Origin: an uncultured Collinsella sp.
GTDB lineage: Bacteria; Actinomycetota; Coriobacteriia; Coriobacteriales; Coriobacteriaceae
Length of the DNA stretch: 46,757 nucleotides
Assembly: GCA_900545605.1 (NCBI GenBank)
Contig: UQZL01000013.1
Span: forward strand, 1 to 46,757
Direction: 5' to 3'
Part shown: positions 8,630 through 16,834 of the stretch, piece by piece
How the letters are laid out: each line of letters begins with the position of its first letter
Position numbering within the stretch: the first letter of the stretch is position 1
Program-made: the position numbers and the translations under genes
Notes under the pieces: generated by a model
Database searches by the model: none
Told to the model about the DNA's origin: nothing
What the model saw: the letters and a program-made list of their open reading frames with translations, nothing else

Positions 8630-9943
8630 ATGAGTTTGGGAAAGCTGACCGTTAACGGTCGTCAGGACGGCTTTTTGTGCGAGGGCAAACCGTTCTTTTG
8701 GTTTGCCGATACGTGCTGGAGCGCGTTTACGAGCATTACCGAGGCCGATTGGGACTACTATCTGACCCGTCGCGCCGAGCAGGGCATGAACGTGCTGCAG
8801 ATCAACACGCTGCCGCAGTGGGACCGCTGCTGTCCCGATCTGGGCATTTGGCCCTATGCCAGCGAGGACGGCGTGCATTTTGATTGGTCCCGTCCCAACC
8901 AGGCGTACTGGGACCGTGCTGCTGCCATGTGCCGCGCTGCCGTCGAGCACGGCATTCGTCCGGCACTCGTGCTTATGTGGTGCAACTACGTGCCCGGTAC
9001 CTGGGGCGCCAAGATTGCTGAGCGTTGCGGTGCCGAGGTTATGCCGCGCGAGGAGGTCCGTGCCCACGTTGCCCGCGTCGTCGAGAACCTGGGCGAGTTC
9101 GACCCCGTCTATGTGGTGACGGGCGATACCGACTTTACCAGCGACGAGGCGATCGCCTATTACGAGGATGCCCTCGACGAAGTTGTCAAGCGCGCGCCCG
9201 AAGCGTTGCGCACCATGCATATCAACCGCGGCAACCGCACCATTCCGTTGCAGTACCTGGACCGCCTGGACTTCTACATGTTCCAGCCCGGCCACAACTA
9301 CGAGGGCCAGCCCGAGGCCTGGCGCCTGCCGCAGGACTTTATCGCCAACTATCCCAAAAAGCCGATGGTCAACTCCGAGCCCTGTTACGAGCAGATGGGC
9401 GCCTCGCGCAACGTGTACTGGCGGTTCACCGCGCAGGACTGCCGCGCGAGCGTGTGGTCGTCGATCCTCGCCGGCGCCAGTGCAGGTGTGACCTATGGCG
9501 CGCACGGCGTTTGGAACTGGCAGACCAGCAAGAGCCAGGGCTCGGTGCTGGGCGAGGGCTTCGATATGCCGTTCCGCTGGCAGGAGTGCCTGCAGTTTGC
9601 GGGCGTTTGGGACTTTGGCGCGATCGAGCATGTGCTTGCCGGCCTGGGCGCTACGGCTGGCGATGACGCACTTGCCGTGGTTCCGGCGCAGGAGCTGCTC
9701 GATGACGCGCGCGAGGCCATTCGTGTGGCGCGCGTTGGCGATCGCGTCGTCACGTACCTGCCGCGTACCACGGCGCTCAAGTTTAAGCTCGACGGTGCGC
9801 GCGACTGGACGGCGACGGTCCTCGACATGGAGGACAAGCGCATCGCCAAGCTGCCCGTCCGCGACAACGGTGACGGCACCGTGCGCGTGGCCCAGCATCC
9901 CTTTGAGCACGACGCGCTGCTCGTGGTCTCGCCGGCGCGTTAA
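8630..9943 (+). CDS. DUF4038 glycosidase-like protein (GH140/apiosidase-like)
   Basis: 437 residues from the ATG at 8630 (MSLGKLTVNG), which has AAAGGG seven bases upstream; an ATG at 8624 is too close to that site. It has the DUF4038 TIM-barrel opening PFFWFADTCWSAFTSI, the conserved NVLQINTLPQWD strand, VVTGDTDFTSDEA, and VNSEPCYEQMG, where the Glu is a candidate nucleophile. A short C-terminal beta domain follows. No signal peptide is seen. Characterised DUF4038 relatives include GH140 apiosidases acting on plant polysaccharide side chains, but homology at this level does not fix the substrate. It lies downstream of the PTS gene on the same strand after a terminator, so it may be separately expressed. 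Confidence 0.75.
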   Translation: MSLGKLTVNGRQDGFLCEGKPFFWFADTCWSAFTSITEADWDYYLTRRAEQGMNVLQINTLPQWDRCCPDLGIWPYASEDGVHFDWSRPNQAYWDRAAAMCRAAVEHGIRPALVLMWCNYVPGTWGAKIAERCGAEVMPREEVRAHVARVVENLGEFDPVYVVTGDTDFTSDEAIAYYEDALDEVVKRAPEALRTMHINRGNRTIPLQYLDRLDFYMFQPGHNYEGQPEAWRLPQDFIANYPKKPMVNSEPCYEQMGASRNVYWRFTAQDCRASVWSSILAGASAGVTYGAHGVWNWQTSKSQGSVLGEGFDMPFRWQECLQFAGVWDFGAIEHVLAGLGATAGDDALAVVPAQELLDDAREAIRVARVGDRVVTYLPRTTALKFKLDGARDWTATVLDMEDKRIAKLPVRDNGDGTVRVAQHPFEHDALLVVSPAR

Positions 9944-9966
9944 GGAAAACGGAATAACGCAAGAGA

Positions 9967-9996
9967 AAAGGCCCGGGTGGTAGCCCGGGCCTTTTT
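9967..9996. terminator. Bidirectional terminator
   Basis: Stem AGGCCCGGG and CCCGGGCCT with a short TGGTAG loop. A-run on the left and T-run on the right allow use by both the plus-strand DUF4038 gene and the minus-strand TetR gene. Confidence 0.85.
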
Positions 9997-10046
9997 GTAT
10001 CGACACAGCCGTTGCGGTTGGTAATGGCGATTGCATACCGCCGCTC

Positions 10047-10688
10047 TTAACGGTAGCCCTCCCAGAGGGGAAGGGGAAAGAGGATGTCCTCGAACTTAGA
10101 CCACTCGGCGGGATAGTCGATCTCGTCGGGTCGCGCCACCCAACGGCCTTCCAATCCGTACATCGCCGCCAGCGCGCACGAGATGGCTTCGGTGGCGTCG
10201 ATTCCCTCGGGAACGCTCCAGTTAACATCGGGCTCGGGCTCGATAACTCCGCGCGAGCGGTCGTTGAAATACTCGTGCAGGGGGCTCTCCGTGCTCATGG
10301 CCTCGGTATTGAGCATCTGGAAGAGCATGACGAGCTCGGGCTGACTGTTGTTCTCCGCCACGAGCAGACGGCAGTATTCGGGAATCTTGGGGCTCTGGCC
10401 CTCAAATGCCCCGCCAGGATGAAAGAGGGAGAGATAGTCGTCTAAGGTTGAGCTGCGATCGTAATAGCGACGGATCACCTCGACCAAAAGCCCGTGCTTG
10501 CTGCCCACGTAGTGCAGCACGCCCGCCTGGGTGATGCCCACCTCGTCGGCTACCGCCTGGAGCGACATGCCGTTAAAGCCGCGCGCGTTGATAAGCCGCA
10601 CGGCCGCCGAAACAATCTGGTCAAGGCGTTCCTGCGCCGCAGCGCTGCGTTTCTTTGCCGCGGGTGTGGGAGTTTTCTGAGTGTCCAT
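10047..10688 (-). CDS. TetR family transcriptional regulator
   Basis: 213 residues. A basic N-terminal arm (MDTQKTPTPAAKKRS) precedes a TetR helix-turn-helix: RLINARGFNGMSLQAVADEVGITQAGVLHYVGSK read in parts, about residues 25-65, with the recognition helix around ITQAGVLHYVG. The remaining helical domain would bind an effector. It is divergent from the MFS carrier gene at 10996, and two perfect palindromes in the 307-bp gap are its probable operators. This suggests repression of the carrier and of the following glycosidase and kinase genes, relieved by a sugar or aglycone; the effector is unknown. The ribosome binding site is weak. Confidence 0.85.
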   Translation of the reverse strand: MDTQKTPTPAAKKRSAAAQERLDQIVSAAVRLINARGFNGMSLQAVADEVGITQAGVLHYVGSKHGLLVEVIRRYYDRSSTLDDYLSLFHPGGAFEGQSPKIPEYCRLLVAENNSQPELVMLFQMLNTEAMSTESPLHEYFNDRSRGVIEPEPDVNWSVPEGIDATEAISCALAAMYGLEGRWVARPDEIDYPAEWSKFEDILFPLPLWEGYR

Positions 10689-10808
10689 ATAAATCGCGCT
10701 GCCTTATTTAGGGCGGCTCGAGTATTGCCGCCAAATGCCTTTTGTATACCCCCATAGCTTACCTCAGCCGTTCAGCGGTTCAAAACAACCGTTTACCGCT
10801 CTTATAGG

Positions 10809-10826
10809 TTACTAAGTACTTAGTAA
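10809..10826. promoter_or_regulatory. TetR operator candidate 1
   Basis: Perfect 18-bp palindrome TTACTAAGTACTTAGTAA. A TATACA-like -10 lies just downstream (about 10833-10838), so binding here would block the MFS promoter. The rest of the 10689-10995 gap holds nothing else recognised. Confidence 0.75.
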
Positions 10827-10847
10827 GCGTACTATACAGGTCGTGGA

Positions 10848-10871
10848 GTTACTTACTAGTTAGTAAGTAAC
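10848..10871. promoter_or_regulatory. TetR operator candidate 2
   Basis: Arms GTTACTTACTA (10848-10858) and TAGTAAGTAAC (10861-10871) around GT. It shares the TTACTAAGT-like core with candidate 1. Centre-to-centre distance is 42 bp, about four helical turns, so two dimers could sit on the same face. Confidence 0.75.
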
Positions 10872-10995
10872 AACTCAACAGACGCTCGCGAGCAGCCGTA
10901 CCCCATTCCACGGCCGCCGCATCCAGCGGGTTTGACCCCTTGACCCTTGGTGCACGAGCGCCCTCGCGCATTCCATCACAGAGAGGATCTATTCC

Positions 10996-12288
10996 ATGGC
11001 AAATCAAACCGCCGCGGCGATTGACGAGAACGCCATCGCCCCCGATACCGGAAAGCCCATGACCAAAACCGAGACATGGCGCTTTATGATCGGCTTTATC
11101 ATCTTCGGAATCATGTGGATGATGTCGGGAACAATCGGCTCCAACGTCTTGTTCCCCGAGCGTTTTAACGGCCTTAATATTGGCCAGCCCGAGGCAATTC
11201 TCGCGGCGATGAACTCGGTCGGTTCGATCTTCGCCCTGTTCTCAAATCTCGTTTTCGGCGCGCTTTCCGACCACTGCCACAGCCGCTTTGGCAAGCGCAC
11301 GCCGTTTATCGTTCTCGGCGGTTTTATCTGCGGCTGTGCTTTCTGGAGCACTTCGGTCGCGACCACACTTCCCATGATCGTCGCCTCCTGGTGCGTGCTG
11401 CAGATTGGCCTCAACTGCATGCTTGCCCCTGCTGTTGCCGTGCTTTCCGACCGCATCCCGCTTAACAAGCGCGGCACGCTCTCCGCATTCTATGGCGGCG
11501 GCGCAACGGCCGGCCAGTCGATTGGCACCATCATCGGTACGCAGTTCCTCTCCAACCCAGTTCCTGGCTTTATCATCGGCACGGTCTCTTGGTTGCTGAC
11601 CGGCATCCTCGCCGTCATCATTTGGCCGCGCGAGAAGTCTGCCGCTCTTGACGAGGGCGAGCAGTCTGAGAAGCTCAATCTCAAGTCGCTGCTGCTCATG
11701 TTCGTTCCGCCCACCAAGAACTGCCGCGACTTTTATCTGGCGCTCTTTGGCCGTCTGCTCCTCATCTTCGGTTACTTCTGCATCAACGGCTATCAGCTCT
11801 ATATCCTCGAGAAGTACATCGGTCTTCCCGTGGCAGAAGCCGGCGCAGTTCTTTCGAGTATGTCCGTCGTGATCATGGTCGTGTCGCTTGTCGCCTCGCT
11901 TACCTCGGGCGCCATCTCCGACAAGATCGGCCGCCGCAAGCCTATCATCCTCGTCGCAACGATTATGATGTGTATCGGTATCGCCCTGCCCTGGCTACTT
12001 AAGTCCGTTATCGGCATGTACGGATTTGCTCTGCTCGCCGGACTTGGCTACGGTATCTACTCTTCCGTGGACCAGGCGCTCAATGTCGATGTTCTGCCCG
12101 ATAAGGAGAACGCCGGCAAGGACCTGGGCATCCTCAATATCGCCAACACCATCGGTCAGATCCTTGGTCCCATCGTGACCTCGGCAATCGTTGTCGCCAC
12201 TGGCTCCTATTTCATGGCGTTCCCAATCTCCATCGTGCTCATCGCCGTGGGCTATGTGTCCATCATGCTCATCAAGAGCGCCAAGTAA
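10996..12288 (+). CDS. MFS sugar transporter
   Basis: 430 residues with about twelve hydrophobic segments and no signal peptide. The loop between segments 2 and 3 reads GALSDHCHSRFGKRTPFIV, a major-facilitator loop-2/3 motif of the type seen in sugar:cation symporter-like carriers. A second copy of the motif lies at the start of the second half (GAISDKIGRRKPIIL). It therefore imports (or exports) a small solute across the cytoplasmic membrane by ion coupling. It has GAGAGGATC before the ATG. It is first in a run with the DUF5060/DUF4038 glycosidase and ROK kinase, and faces the TetR gene. Context favours uptake of an unphosphorylated glycoside that is cleaved and then phosphorylated inside the cell. 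Confidence 0.85.
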   Translation: MANQTAAAIDENAIAPDTGKPMTKTETWRFMIGFIIFGIMWMMSGTIGSNVLFPERFNGLNIGQPEAILAAMNSVGSIFALFSNLVFGALSDHCHSRFGKRTPFIVLGGFICGCAFWSTSVATTLPMIVASWCVLQIGLNCMLAPAVAVLSDRIPLNKRGTLSAFYGGGATAGQSIGTIIGTQFLSNPVPGFIIGTVSWLLTGILAVIIWPREKSAALDEGEQSEKLNLKSLLLMFVPPTKNCRDFYLALFGRLLLIFGYFCINGYQLYILEKYIGLPVAEAGAVLSSMSVVIMVVSLVASLTSGAISDKIGRRKPIILVATIMMCIGIALPWLLKSVIGMYGFALLAGLGYGIYSSVDQALNVDVLPDKENAGKDLGILNIANTIGQILGPIVTSAIVVATGSYFMAFPISIVLIAVGYVSIMLIKSAK

Positions 12289-12306
12289 TTTGCCACTCTC
12301 TTTCAT

Positions 12307-12338
12307 TCCGTCGGGCTGCGTTCGTGTTGCCCGACGGA
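12307..12338 (+). other. Intercistronic hairpin
   Basis: Perfect 10-bp stem TCCGTCGGGC/GCCCGACGGA with a 12-nt loop, no T-run. It lies between the MFS and glycosidase genes and could lower downstream expression or protect mRNA ends. Confidence 0.6.
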
Positions 12339-12375
12339 CTCCGACTATTCAATCGCTTAACTTGGAGGCGTTATC

Positions 12376-13908
12376 ATGACTATCGTCGAGCAGTACAAGG
12401 TGCTTAAGCTCGAGCTCGCGGGCACTGCGGCCGGCAATCCCTATGTCGAAGTCGAGCTGTCGGCGCGATTTGACCGCGCGGATGGCCAGGACAGCTTTGA
12501 GGTCCATGGCTTCTACAAGGGCAATGGCTGCTACGGAATCAACTTTATGCCCGAGAGCGCCGGTGTCTGGAACTACACGGTGAGCTCCAATGACCCCGAG
12601 CTCGATGGTGCCGCCGGCTCTTTTGAGGCCGTGCCCGCCACGGGCGCCAATCATGGTCGCGTGCTGCTGGCAAAGGATGTGCTCGCCCACGGAGCTCCGT
12701 TCATTACTGACGAGGATTTCAACTTTGCCTACGAGGATGGAACGCGCTACCTGCCCTTTGGCACCACATGCTATGCCTGGACCAACCAGGATGTTCAGCT
12801 GCAGGAGCAGACGCTCGAGACGCTCGCAGAGGCACCTTTTAACAAGATCCGCATGTGCGTCTTCCCCAAGTTCTACGACTATAACGTTGAGGACCCAGCG
12901 ATGTATGCCTATGAAGGCGAGAAGGGCGATTTCGACCATTTTCGCTTCTATGAGCCGTTTTGGGAAAACCTCGAGCACCGCATCGAGCAGCTTGACGAGC
13001 TGGGCATCCAGGCGGATCTCATCGTTTTGCATCCGTATGACAAGCCTGAGGACTGGGGCTTCTCTCGTATGACGCGCGAGGAGGATATTTTCTACCTGAC
13101 GTATGTCGCTCGTCGCTTCTCGGCATACAAGAACATTTGGTGGAGCCTTGCCAATGAGTGGGACCTTATGCCGTGGAAGCCGGCCGAGGACTGGGACCGC
13201 TATGCCCGTATCATCATGGCGAACGACCCGTATGGTCATCTGCGCAGTATCCACAATTGCCGTGAGATCTTTGACCACAGTCATCCGTGGATTACGCACG
13301 TGAGCTACCAGAGGTGCGACCTCAAGAACACAGCCGAGGACGTCACCATGCTGCGCGCGCAGTATAGCAAGCCGGTTTTGATCGACGAGGTCGGCTATGA
13401 GGGCAACATCAACTGGGGCTGGGGTAACCTGACCGCTCAGGAACTCGTACGTCGTTTTTGGGAGGGCAGTTTGCGTGGCGGTTATGTGACCCACGGTGAG
13501 ACCTACGTCGACCGCGGACCCAAGCTGTGGTGGGCGCACGGCGGCAAGCTCTACGGCGATTCGCCCGATCGCATTGGCTTTTGCCGTCGCTACATGGAGG
13601 CGCTGCCGGCCGATTTTGACTGGGTGCCCGATGAGGTCGGCATCCTTGACGGTACGTTTACCTGGGATGTCACCTGTATGTCCAACGATCATGGCCACGG
13701 GACTGCCGATGTCCTTATGTACTTTGGGTTCAACCGTCCGGCGTATCGTGAGTTTGAGGGCGAGGCGGGCGCTCGTTACAAGGTGAATGTCGTGGACACA
13801 TGGGACATGACGGAGGAAGAGCTTCCCGGAACCTTTGAGGGCAAGTTCCGCATCGACCTCCCTAGTAAGCAGTATATGTTGCTTCGTCTGACTAAAGTAG
13901 AGGCGTAA
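12376..13908 (+). CDS. DUF5060-DUF4038-DUF5605 glycosidase-like protein
   Basis: 510 residues in three parts. An N-terminal beta domain of about 90 residues (VEVELSARFDRADGQDSFEV to SFEAVPA) is DUF5060-like. The central TIM barrel is DUF4038-like: RYLPFGTTCYAW, FNKIRMCVFPKFYDYN, NIWWSLANEWDLM with a candidate acid/base Glu, and PVLIDEVGYEG with a candidate nucleophile Glu. The C-terminal DUF5605-like domain covers about the last 100 residues. No signal peptide is seen, so it acts in the cytoplasm on what the MFS carrier brings in. TTGGAGG stands just before the ATG. It is separated from the MFS gene by 87 bp with a hairpin. The substrate is unknown; family context points to plant glycans or glycosides. 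Confidence 0.8.
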   Translation: MTIVEQYKVLKLELAGTAAGNPYVEVELSARFDRADGQDSFEVHGFYKGNGCYGINFMPESAGVWNYTVSSNDPELDGAAGSFEAVPATGANHGRVLLAKDVLAHGAPFITDEDFNFAYEDGTRYLPFGTTCYAWTNQDVQLQEQTLETLAEAPFNKIRMCVFPKFYDYNVEDPAMYAYEGEKGDFDHFRFYEPFWENLEHRIEQLDELGIQADLIVLHPYDKPEDWGFSRMTREEDIFYLTYVARRFSAYKNIWWSLANEWDLMPWKPAEDWDRYARIIMANDPYGHLRSIHNCREIFDHSHPWITHVSYQRCDLKNTAEDVTMLRAQYSKPVLIDEVGYEGNINWGWGNLTAQELVRRFWEGSLRGGYVTHGETYVDRGPKLWWAHGGKLYGDSPDRIGFCRRYMEALPADFDWVPDEVGILDGTFTWDVTCMSNDHGHGTADVLMYFGFNRPAYREFEGEAGARYKVNVVDTWDMTEEELPGTFEGKFRIDLPSKQYMLLRLTKVEA

Positions 13909-13945
13909 TAATAGAGATAATCGGCTCCGGGCGCGATTTGCTGCA

Positions 13946-13978
13946 CGACCATCATAAGGGCAGCCCCTGTGGTGGTCG
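13946..13978 (+). other. Intercistronic imperfect hairpin
   Basis: CGACCATCATAAGGG pairs with CCCCTGTGGTGGTCG over 14 of 15 positions if G-U pairs are allowed, around a three-base loop. No T-run follows. It lies between the glycosidase and ROK genes. Confidence 0.5.
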
Positions 13979-14019
13979 CGGCGATGCGCGTTCGGGGCTA
14001 TGGCACGTGAGGGGCGAAT

Positions 14020-14931
14020 ATGCAGGAGTTCTTTGGAATCGATGTGGGCGGCACGGCCGTTAAATGGGCTGTGCTGGGCGAGGATTTTTCCATCCGCGAG
14101 CGCGGGAGCCTGCCGACGGGCTTTACCACGGCTGAGGAGACCGTTTCGGCGTTGATCGGGCTCGTCGAGCCGTACCGCGAGCGCGTGAACGCCGTAGGCG
14201 TGAGCGCACCCGGCGGTATTTACGAGGGAGATGTCACGGGAACGATCCATCGCGGCGGTGCGCTCACGTTTATGGACGGCTGCCCACTGGGAAAGCTCAT
14301 GCGCGAGGCGCTGGGGGTGCCGGTTGCCGTCAATAACGACGGTAAGTGCTGTGCACTCGGTGAGTATGCGGCTGGCGCCCTGCGCGGGACGCGTTTTGGC
14401 GTGGTACTCGCTATTGGCACGGGCATCGGCGGCGGTATCGTCATCGACGGCAAGGTCCTGCGCGGCGCGCACTGCTTTGCAGGCGAGTTCAGCTTCTTGC
14501 GCAACGATGTCACGACTGCCGCGAGCATGGAAAACTCCTTTGCGGGCTCGGGCGGTTGGCGCGCGCTCCGCGATGCCGCCGTTGCCGAGAAGGGCCTGCC
14601 TGCGGATTCTCCGGTGGACGGCCGCCGCGTCTTTGAGTGGATCGCGGATGGCGACATAGCGGCGCAGCGCGCGCTCGACCGCTACGCTCGCGCATTTGAC
14701 GGACAGCTCATCAACCTGCAGGCCGTGCTCGACCCCGAGGTCTTTGTGATCGCAGGCGGCATCTCGTGCCATCCCGAGCTCGTCGATGCCCTGCGTGCGC
14801 AGATGCCGCTGGCCCTCGCGAGTTACGAAGGGACCCTTGCTGGCATTCCTGTGCCGCAGATAAAGGTGGCCGAGCTCGGCAACGACGCCAACCTTTACGG
14901 TACTGTCCAGGAGGCCATGCGCCTGGTGTAG
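14020..14931 (+). CDS. ROK family sugar kinase
   Basis: 303 residues. The N-terminus FFGIDVGGTAVKWAVL is the ATP phosphate-binding loop of ROK kinases; SAPGGIYEGDVTGTIHRGG, VNNDGKCCALGE (with the catalytic Asp) and LAIGTGIGGGIVIDG follow. The region that in many ROK proteins carries the zinc site CxCGxxGC reads GEFSFLRNDVTTAASMENSF, without those cysteines, as in beta-glucoside-kinase-like ROK members. There is no N-terminal helix-turn-helix, so it is an enzyme and not a repressor. It probably phosphorylates the hexose (or glycoside) released by the glycosidase upstream. It is last in the MFS-glycosidase-kinase run and is followed by a terminator. Confidence 0.85.
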   Translation: MQEFFGIDVGGTAVKWAVLGEDFSIRERGSLPTGFTTAEETVSALIGLVEPYRERVNAVGVSAPGGIYEGDVTGTIHRGGALTFMDGCPLGKLMREALGVPVAVNNDGKCCALGEYAAGALRGTRFGVVLAIGTGIGGGIVIDGKVLRGAHCFAGEFSFLRNDVTTAASMENSFAGSGGWRALRDAAVAEKGLPADSPVDGRRVFEWIADGDIAAQRALDRYARAFDGQLINLQAVLDPEVFVIAGGISCHPELVDALRAQMPLALASYEGTLAGIPVPQIKVAELGNDANLYGTVQEAMRLV

Positions 14932-14974
14932 CGCGAGCCAAACAAGGCTGTCGAAAAAGATAAAGGCCGGCGTG

Positions 14975-15016
14975 AACCGCCCCTATTTCCTTAGCACGGG
15001 AAATGGGGGTGGTTTT
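14975..15016 (+). terminator. Terminator after the ROK kinase gene
   Basis: Sixteen-base arms AACCGCCCCTATTTCC (14975-14990) and GGAAATGGGGGTGGTT (14999-15014), two G-U pairs, then a short T-run. Confidence 0.75.
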
Positions 15017-15065
15017 ACTCATTGGGGACGTACTTAAATGAGCGCAGTTGAAAACGCTCCTTGCC
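15017..15065 (+). repeat. Dispersed GGGGACG-loop hairpin repeat, copy 2
   Basis: ACTCATT, loop GGGGACGTACTTA, then AATGAG, followed by CAGTTGAAAACGCTCCTTGC, which is similar to the block after copy 1. Confidence 0.65.
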
Positions 15066-15164
15066 GAGCTAGAGGTCGCGCGTGCCCCTTCTGGGCCATG
15101 CGGCTCAAAATCTCGGCGTGATGTGGACGACTGGGGTCGAATTAGCAGCATTTCGAGCTTGGTT

Positions 15165-15194
15165 TTGATATTGAGATTGATTCTTTATTAAAAT
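15165..15194 (+). promoter_or_regulatory. Promoter candidate for the LuxR-type gene
   Basis: TTGATA (15165-15170), an 18-base spacer, and TAAAAT (15189-15194), in an AT-rich stretch unlike the surrounding DNA and 36 bp before the first possible start codon. Confidence 0.45.
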
Positions 15195-15229
15195 AGATTC
15201 CAGACCAATTAAGCGGCCGGGGGTTAACC

Positions 15230-16477
15230 GTGAGGGGCATGGGAGACACAACCGCATATCTGCGTCGGGGCATTCGGGAGATTATATGCCTGGCGCTGTT
15301 CTTCTTCACGTTTTTGGCGTGCGAGTATCTTTTTGATGTGCGCATAGCCGAGTTCGTGCCATCGAGTGAGGTCGCCATCTACGAGAGCATCGTTGTCGGC
15401 GCGAGCGTGATTGGCTTTTTCGTGCGCCCATTTCTGTACTATCGCCGTCCCCAGACGATCGATGCGACGAGCGATATTACAGGCATGCTTTTGGTATCGG
15501 CGTTGCTGCTGATGATTATGGCAGTGCGGTTTGAGGTGGTAATTGCCGGCGGCCTGGTGGCGTGCTGCGCCCTGGGCTACTGCGGATCGACTGCCCACGC
15601 AAACTTTGCGCGACGCTTTGCGCGGACGCCCTGCTTGGCGCACGCCGCAGCACTTTCCTATGCCATGGGCGTTCTGGTACAGGTGTTCAACCACATGGCG
15701 ATGCCTGTTGGTATTCCTCAGCAGGCTGTTCTGGTCATCTGTGCGATCGCGCAGGTAGCGTTGCTCCACGGTGCCCGACGCGCCAAGCTGCGCGACGAGT
15801 CCGATCCCAACTTCGAACCCAGTGCTGCCGGGCTTTCGGTAGATGCTCCGGAATATGGCGCCAAATGGCATGACGATCCCGAGGCAAAGGCGGCATTTCG
15901 CCGCACCGTAGTTCGCCTGACCGTGGCGACAGCGTATCTTTCCGGCGTATTCGCCGCTCTCAACGCGGGCCTCACAACCCTGTATGCTACCGGAGCCGTT
16001 GATTTGGGTGACTGGCCGCGCCTGCTGCTTGTCGTGAGCTCGTTGGCCGCCGGCGCACTATTTGACCTGCACGACCGCTCGTATATGAATATCGGCATGA
16101 CATGTGTCGCCATGCTGTCCACGCTTTCGTTCTTTGTGCTCATCATCGATGGCAATGGCGGCAACGAGCTTGCTGCCACGATCATCTTTTATCTGGGCTC
16201 GGGCTTCTTTGTGGTGTTCTTTACCACAAAATTCGCCGCCATCTCACTCTATGCGCGCTGGTCATATTTTTGGCCGTGCATGGGTCGCGTCGTCAACAAC
16301 GTGTGCTCGATGCTCGTGACGGCGCCGGCGGTGGCGATCATCTCGAGTCAAAACGTGCTGGTGGCAGTCGGCGCGGCGCTCGTGATGTTTGTGGGTATTG
16401 CGATTACGCTGCTGGGGCAGTTGGGGCAACGGGCCGATGATGTCGTGATGCAAGGACGGCCTGCCGCTTGCCACTGA
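15230..16477 (+). CDS. Membrane half of a LuxR-type regulator (separated from its HTH by a frameshift)
   Basis: 415 residues from the GTG at 15230, or 412 from the ATG at 15239; GGGGG lies 6 bases before the GTG, so the start is uncertain. About twelve hydrophobic segments span residues 15-400 (for example LALFFFTFLACEYLF, GMLLVSALLLMIMAV, IIFYLGSGFFVVFF). This is the membrane sensor part common in coriobacterial LuxR regulators, which normally continue into a cytoplasmic LuxR helix-turn-helix. Here the frame ends in QGRPAACH and a stop at 16475-16477, while the HTH continues in the +1 frame from about 16447. A single extra base near 16451 would explain the break. Signal sensed and targets are unknown. 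Confidence 0.7.
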   Translation: MRGMGDTTAYLRRGIREIICLALFFFTFLACEYLFDVRIAEFVPSSEVAIYESIVVGASVIGFFVRPFLYYRRPQTIDATSDITGMLLVSALLLMIMAVRFEVVIAGGLVACCALGYCGSTAHANFARRFARTPCLAHAAALSYAMGVLVQVFNHMAMPVGIPQQAVLVICAIAQVALLHGARRAKLRDESDPNFEPSAAGLSVDAPEYGAKWHDDPEAKAAFRRTVVRLTVATAYLSGVFAALNAGLTTLYATGAVDLGDWPRLLLVVSSLAAGALFDLHDRSYMNIGMTCVAMLSTLSFFVLIIDGNGGNELAATIIFYLGSGFFVVFFTTKFAAISLYARWSYFWPCMGRVVNNVCSMLVTAPAVAIISSQNVLVAVGAALVMFVGIAITLLGQLGQRADDVVMQGRPAACH

Positions 16478-16775
16478 TGATCTTGGTGGGGATCTTGCGC
16501 CCACATGCTCCGACTCCGAGCCCGTGGAGGCAGCGGAGCTCACGTCCGATGAACGCCTCGATGCCTTCGTCGCCACCTTTGAGCTTACAGAGCGCGAGCG
16601 CGATATTCTTGAGGCCTTGGTCGTTTCGGACCAGAGCGTTCAGGACATCGCCGCAACGCTTTTCCTTTCGCGCTCCACGCTCTACCGTCACATTTCCTCG
16701 ATCAACAAAAAGACCGGCACCGCCTCGCGCGTGGCCCTTATCAACTTCTTCTGGTCCTGGACACCCAAGGACTAG
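16447..16775 (+). CDS. LuxR-type DNA-binding domain, frame-shifted from the membrane half
   Basis: Open frame after a TGA at 16446; the first in-frame GTG is at 16524 (about 83 residues). The sequence FELTERERDILEALVVS, QDIAATLFLSRSTLYRH and ISSINKKTGTASRVALIN is a complete GerE/LuxR four-helix domain. No good ribosome binding site precedes the GTG, so independent translation is doubtful. The open frame overlaps the end of the membrane ORF by 31 bases; shifting one base within GATGCAAGG (16447-16455) would join them into a protein of about 520 residues, the usual size of the family. It could be a pseudogene, a sequencing error, or a programmed shift; I cannot decide. Confidence 0.65.
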
Positions 16776-16834
16776 CTAATCCTCCAATAAGTTGCGGTGG
16801 AATAGTCCCTAAATTAAAGTCGCGGGACCTTAAA

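Noticed and set aside
8573..10228. A 551-codon minus-strand frame opposite the DUF4038 gene and overlapping tetR
   Set aside because: It conflicts with two genes that have recognised domains and with the bidirectional terminator at 9967.
12349..14772. An 807-codon minus-strand open frame across the DUF5060 and ROK genes
   Set aside because: Both plus-strand genes have clear families, motifs and ribosome binding sites; the antisense frame is a product of high third-position GC and shows no domain.
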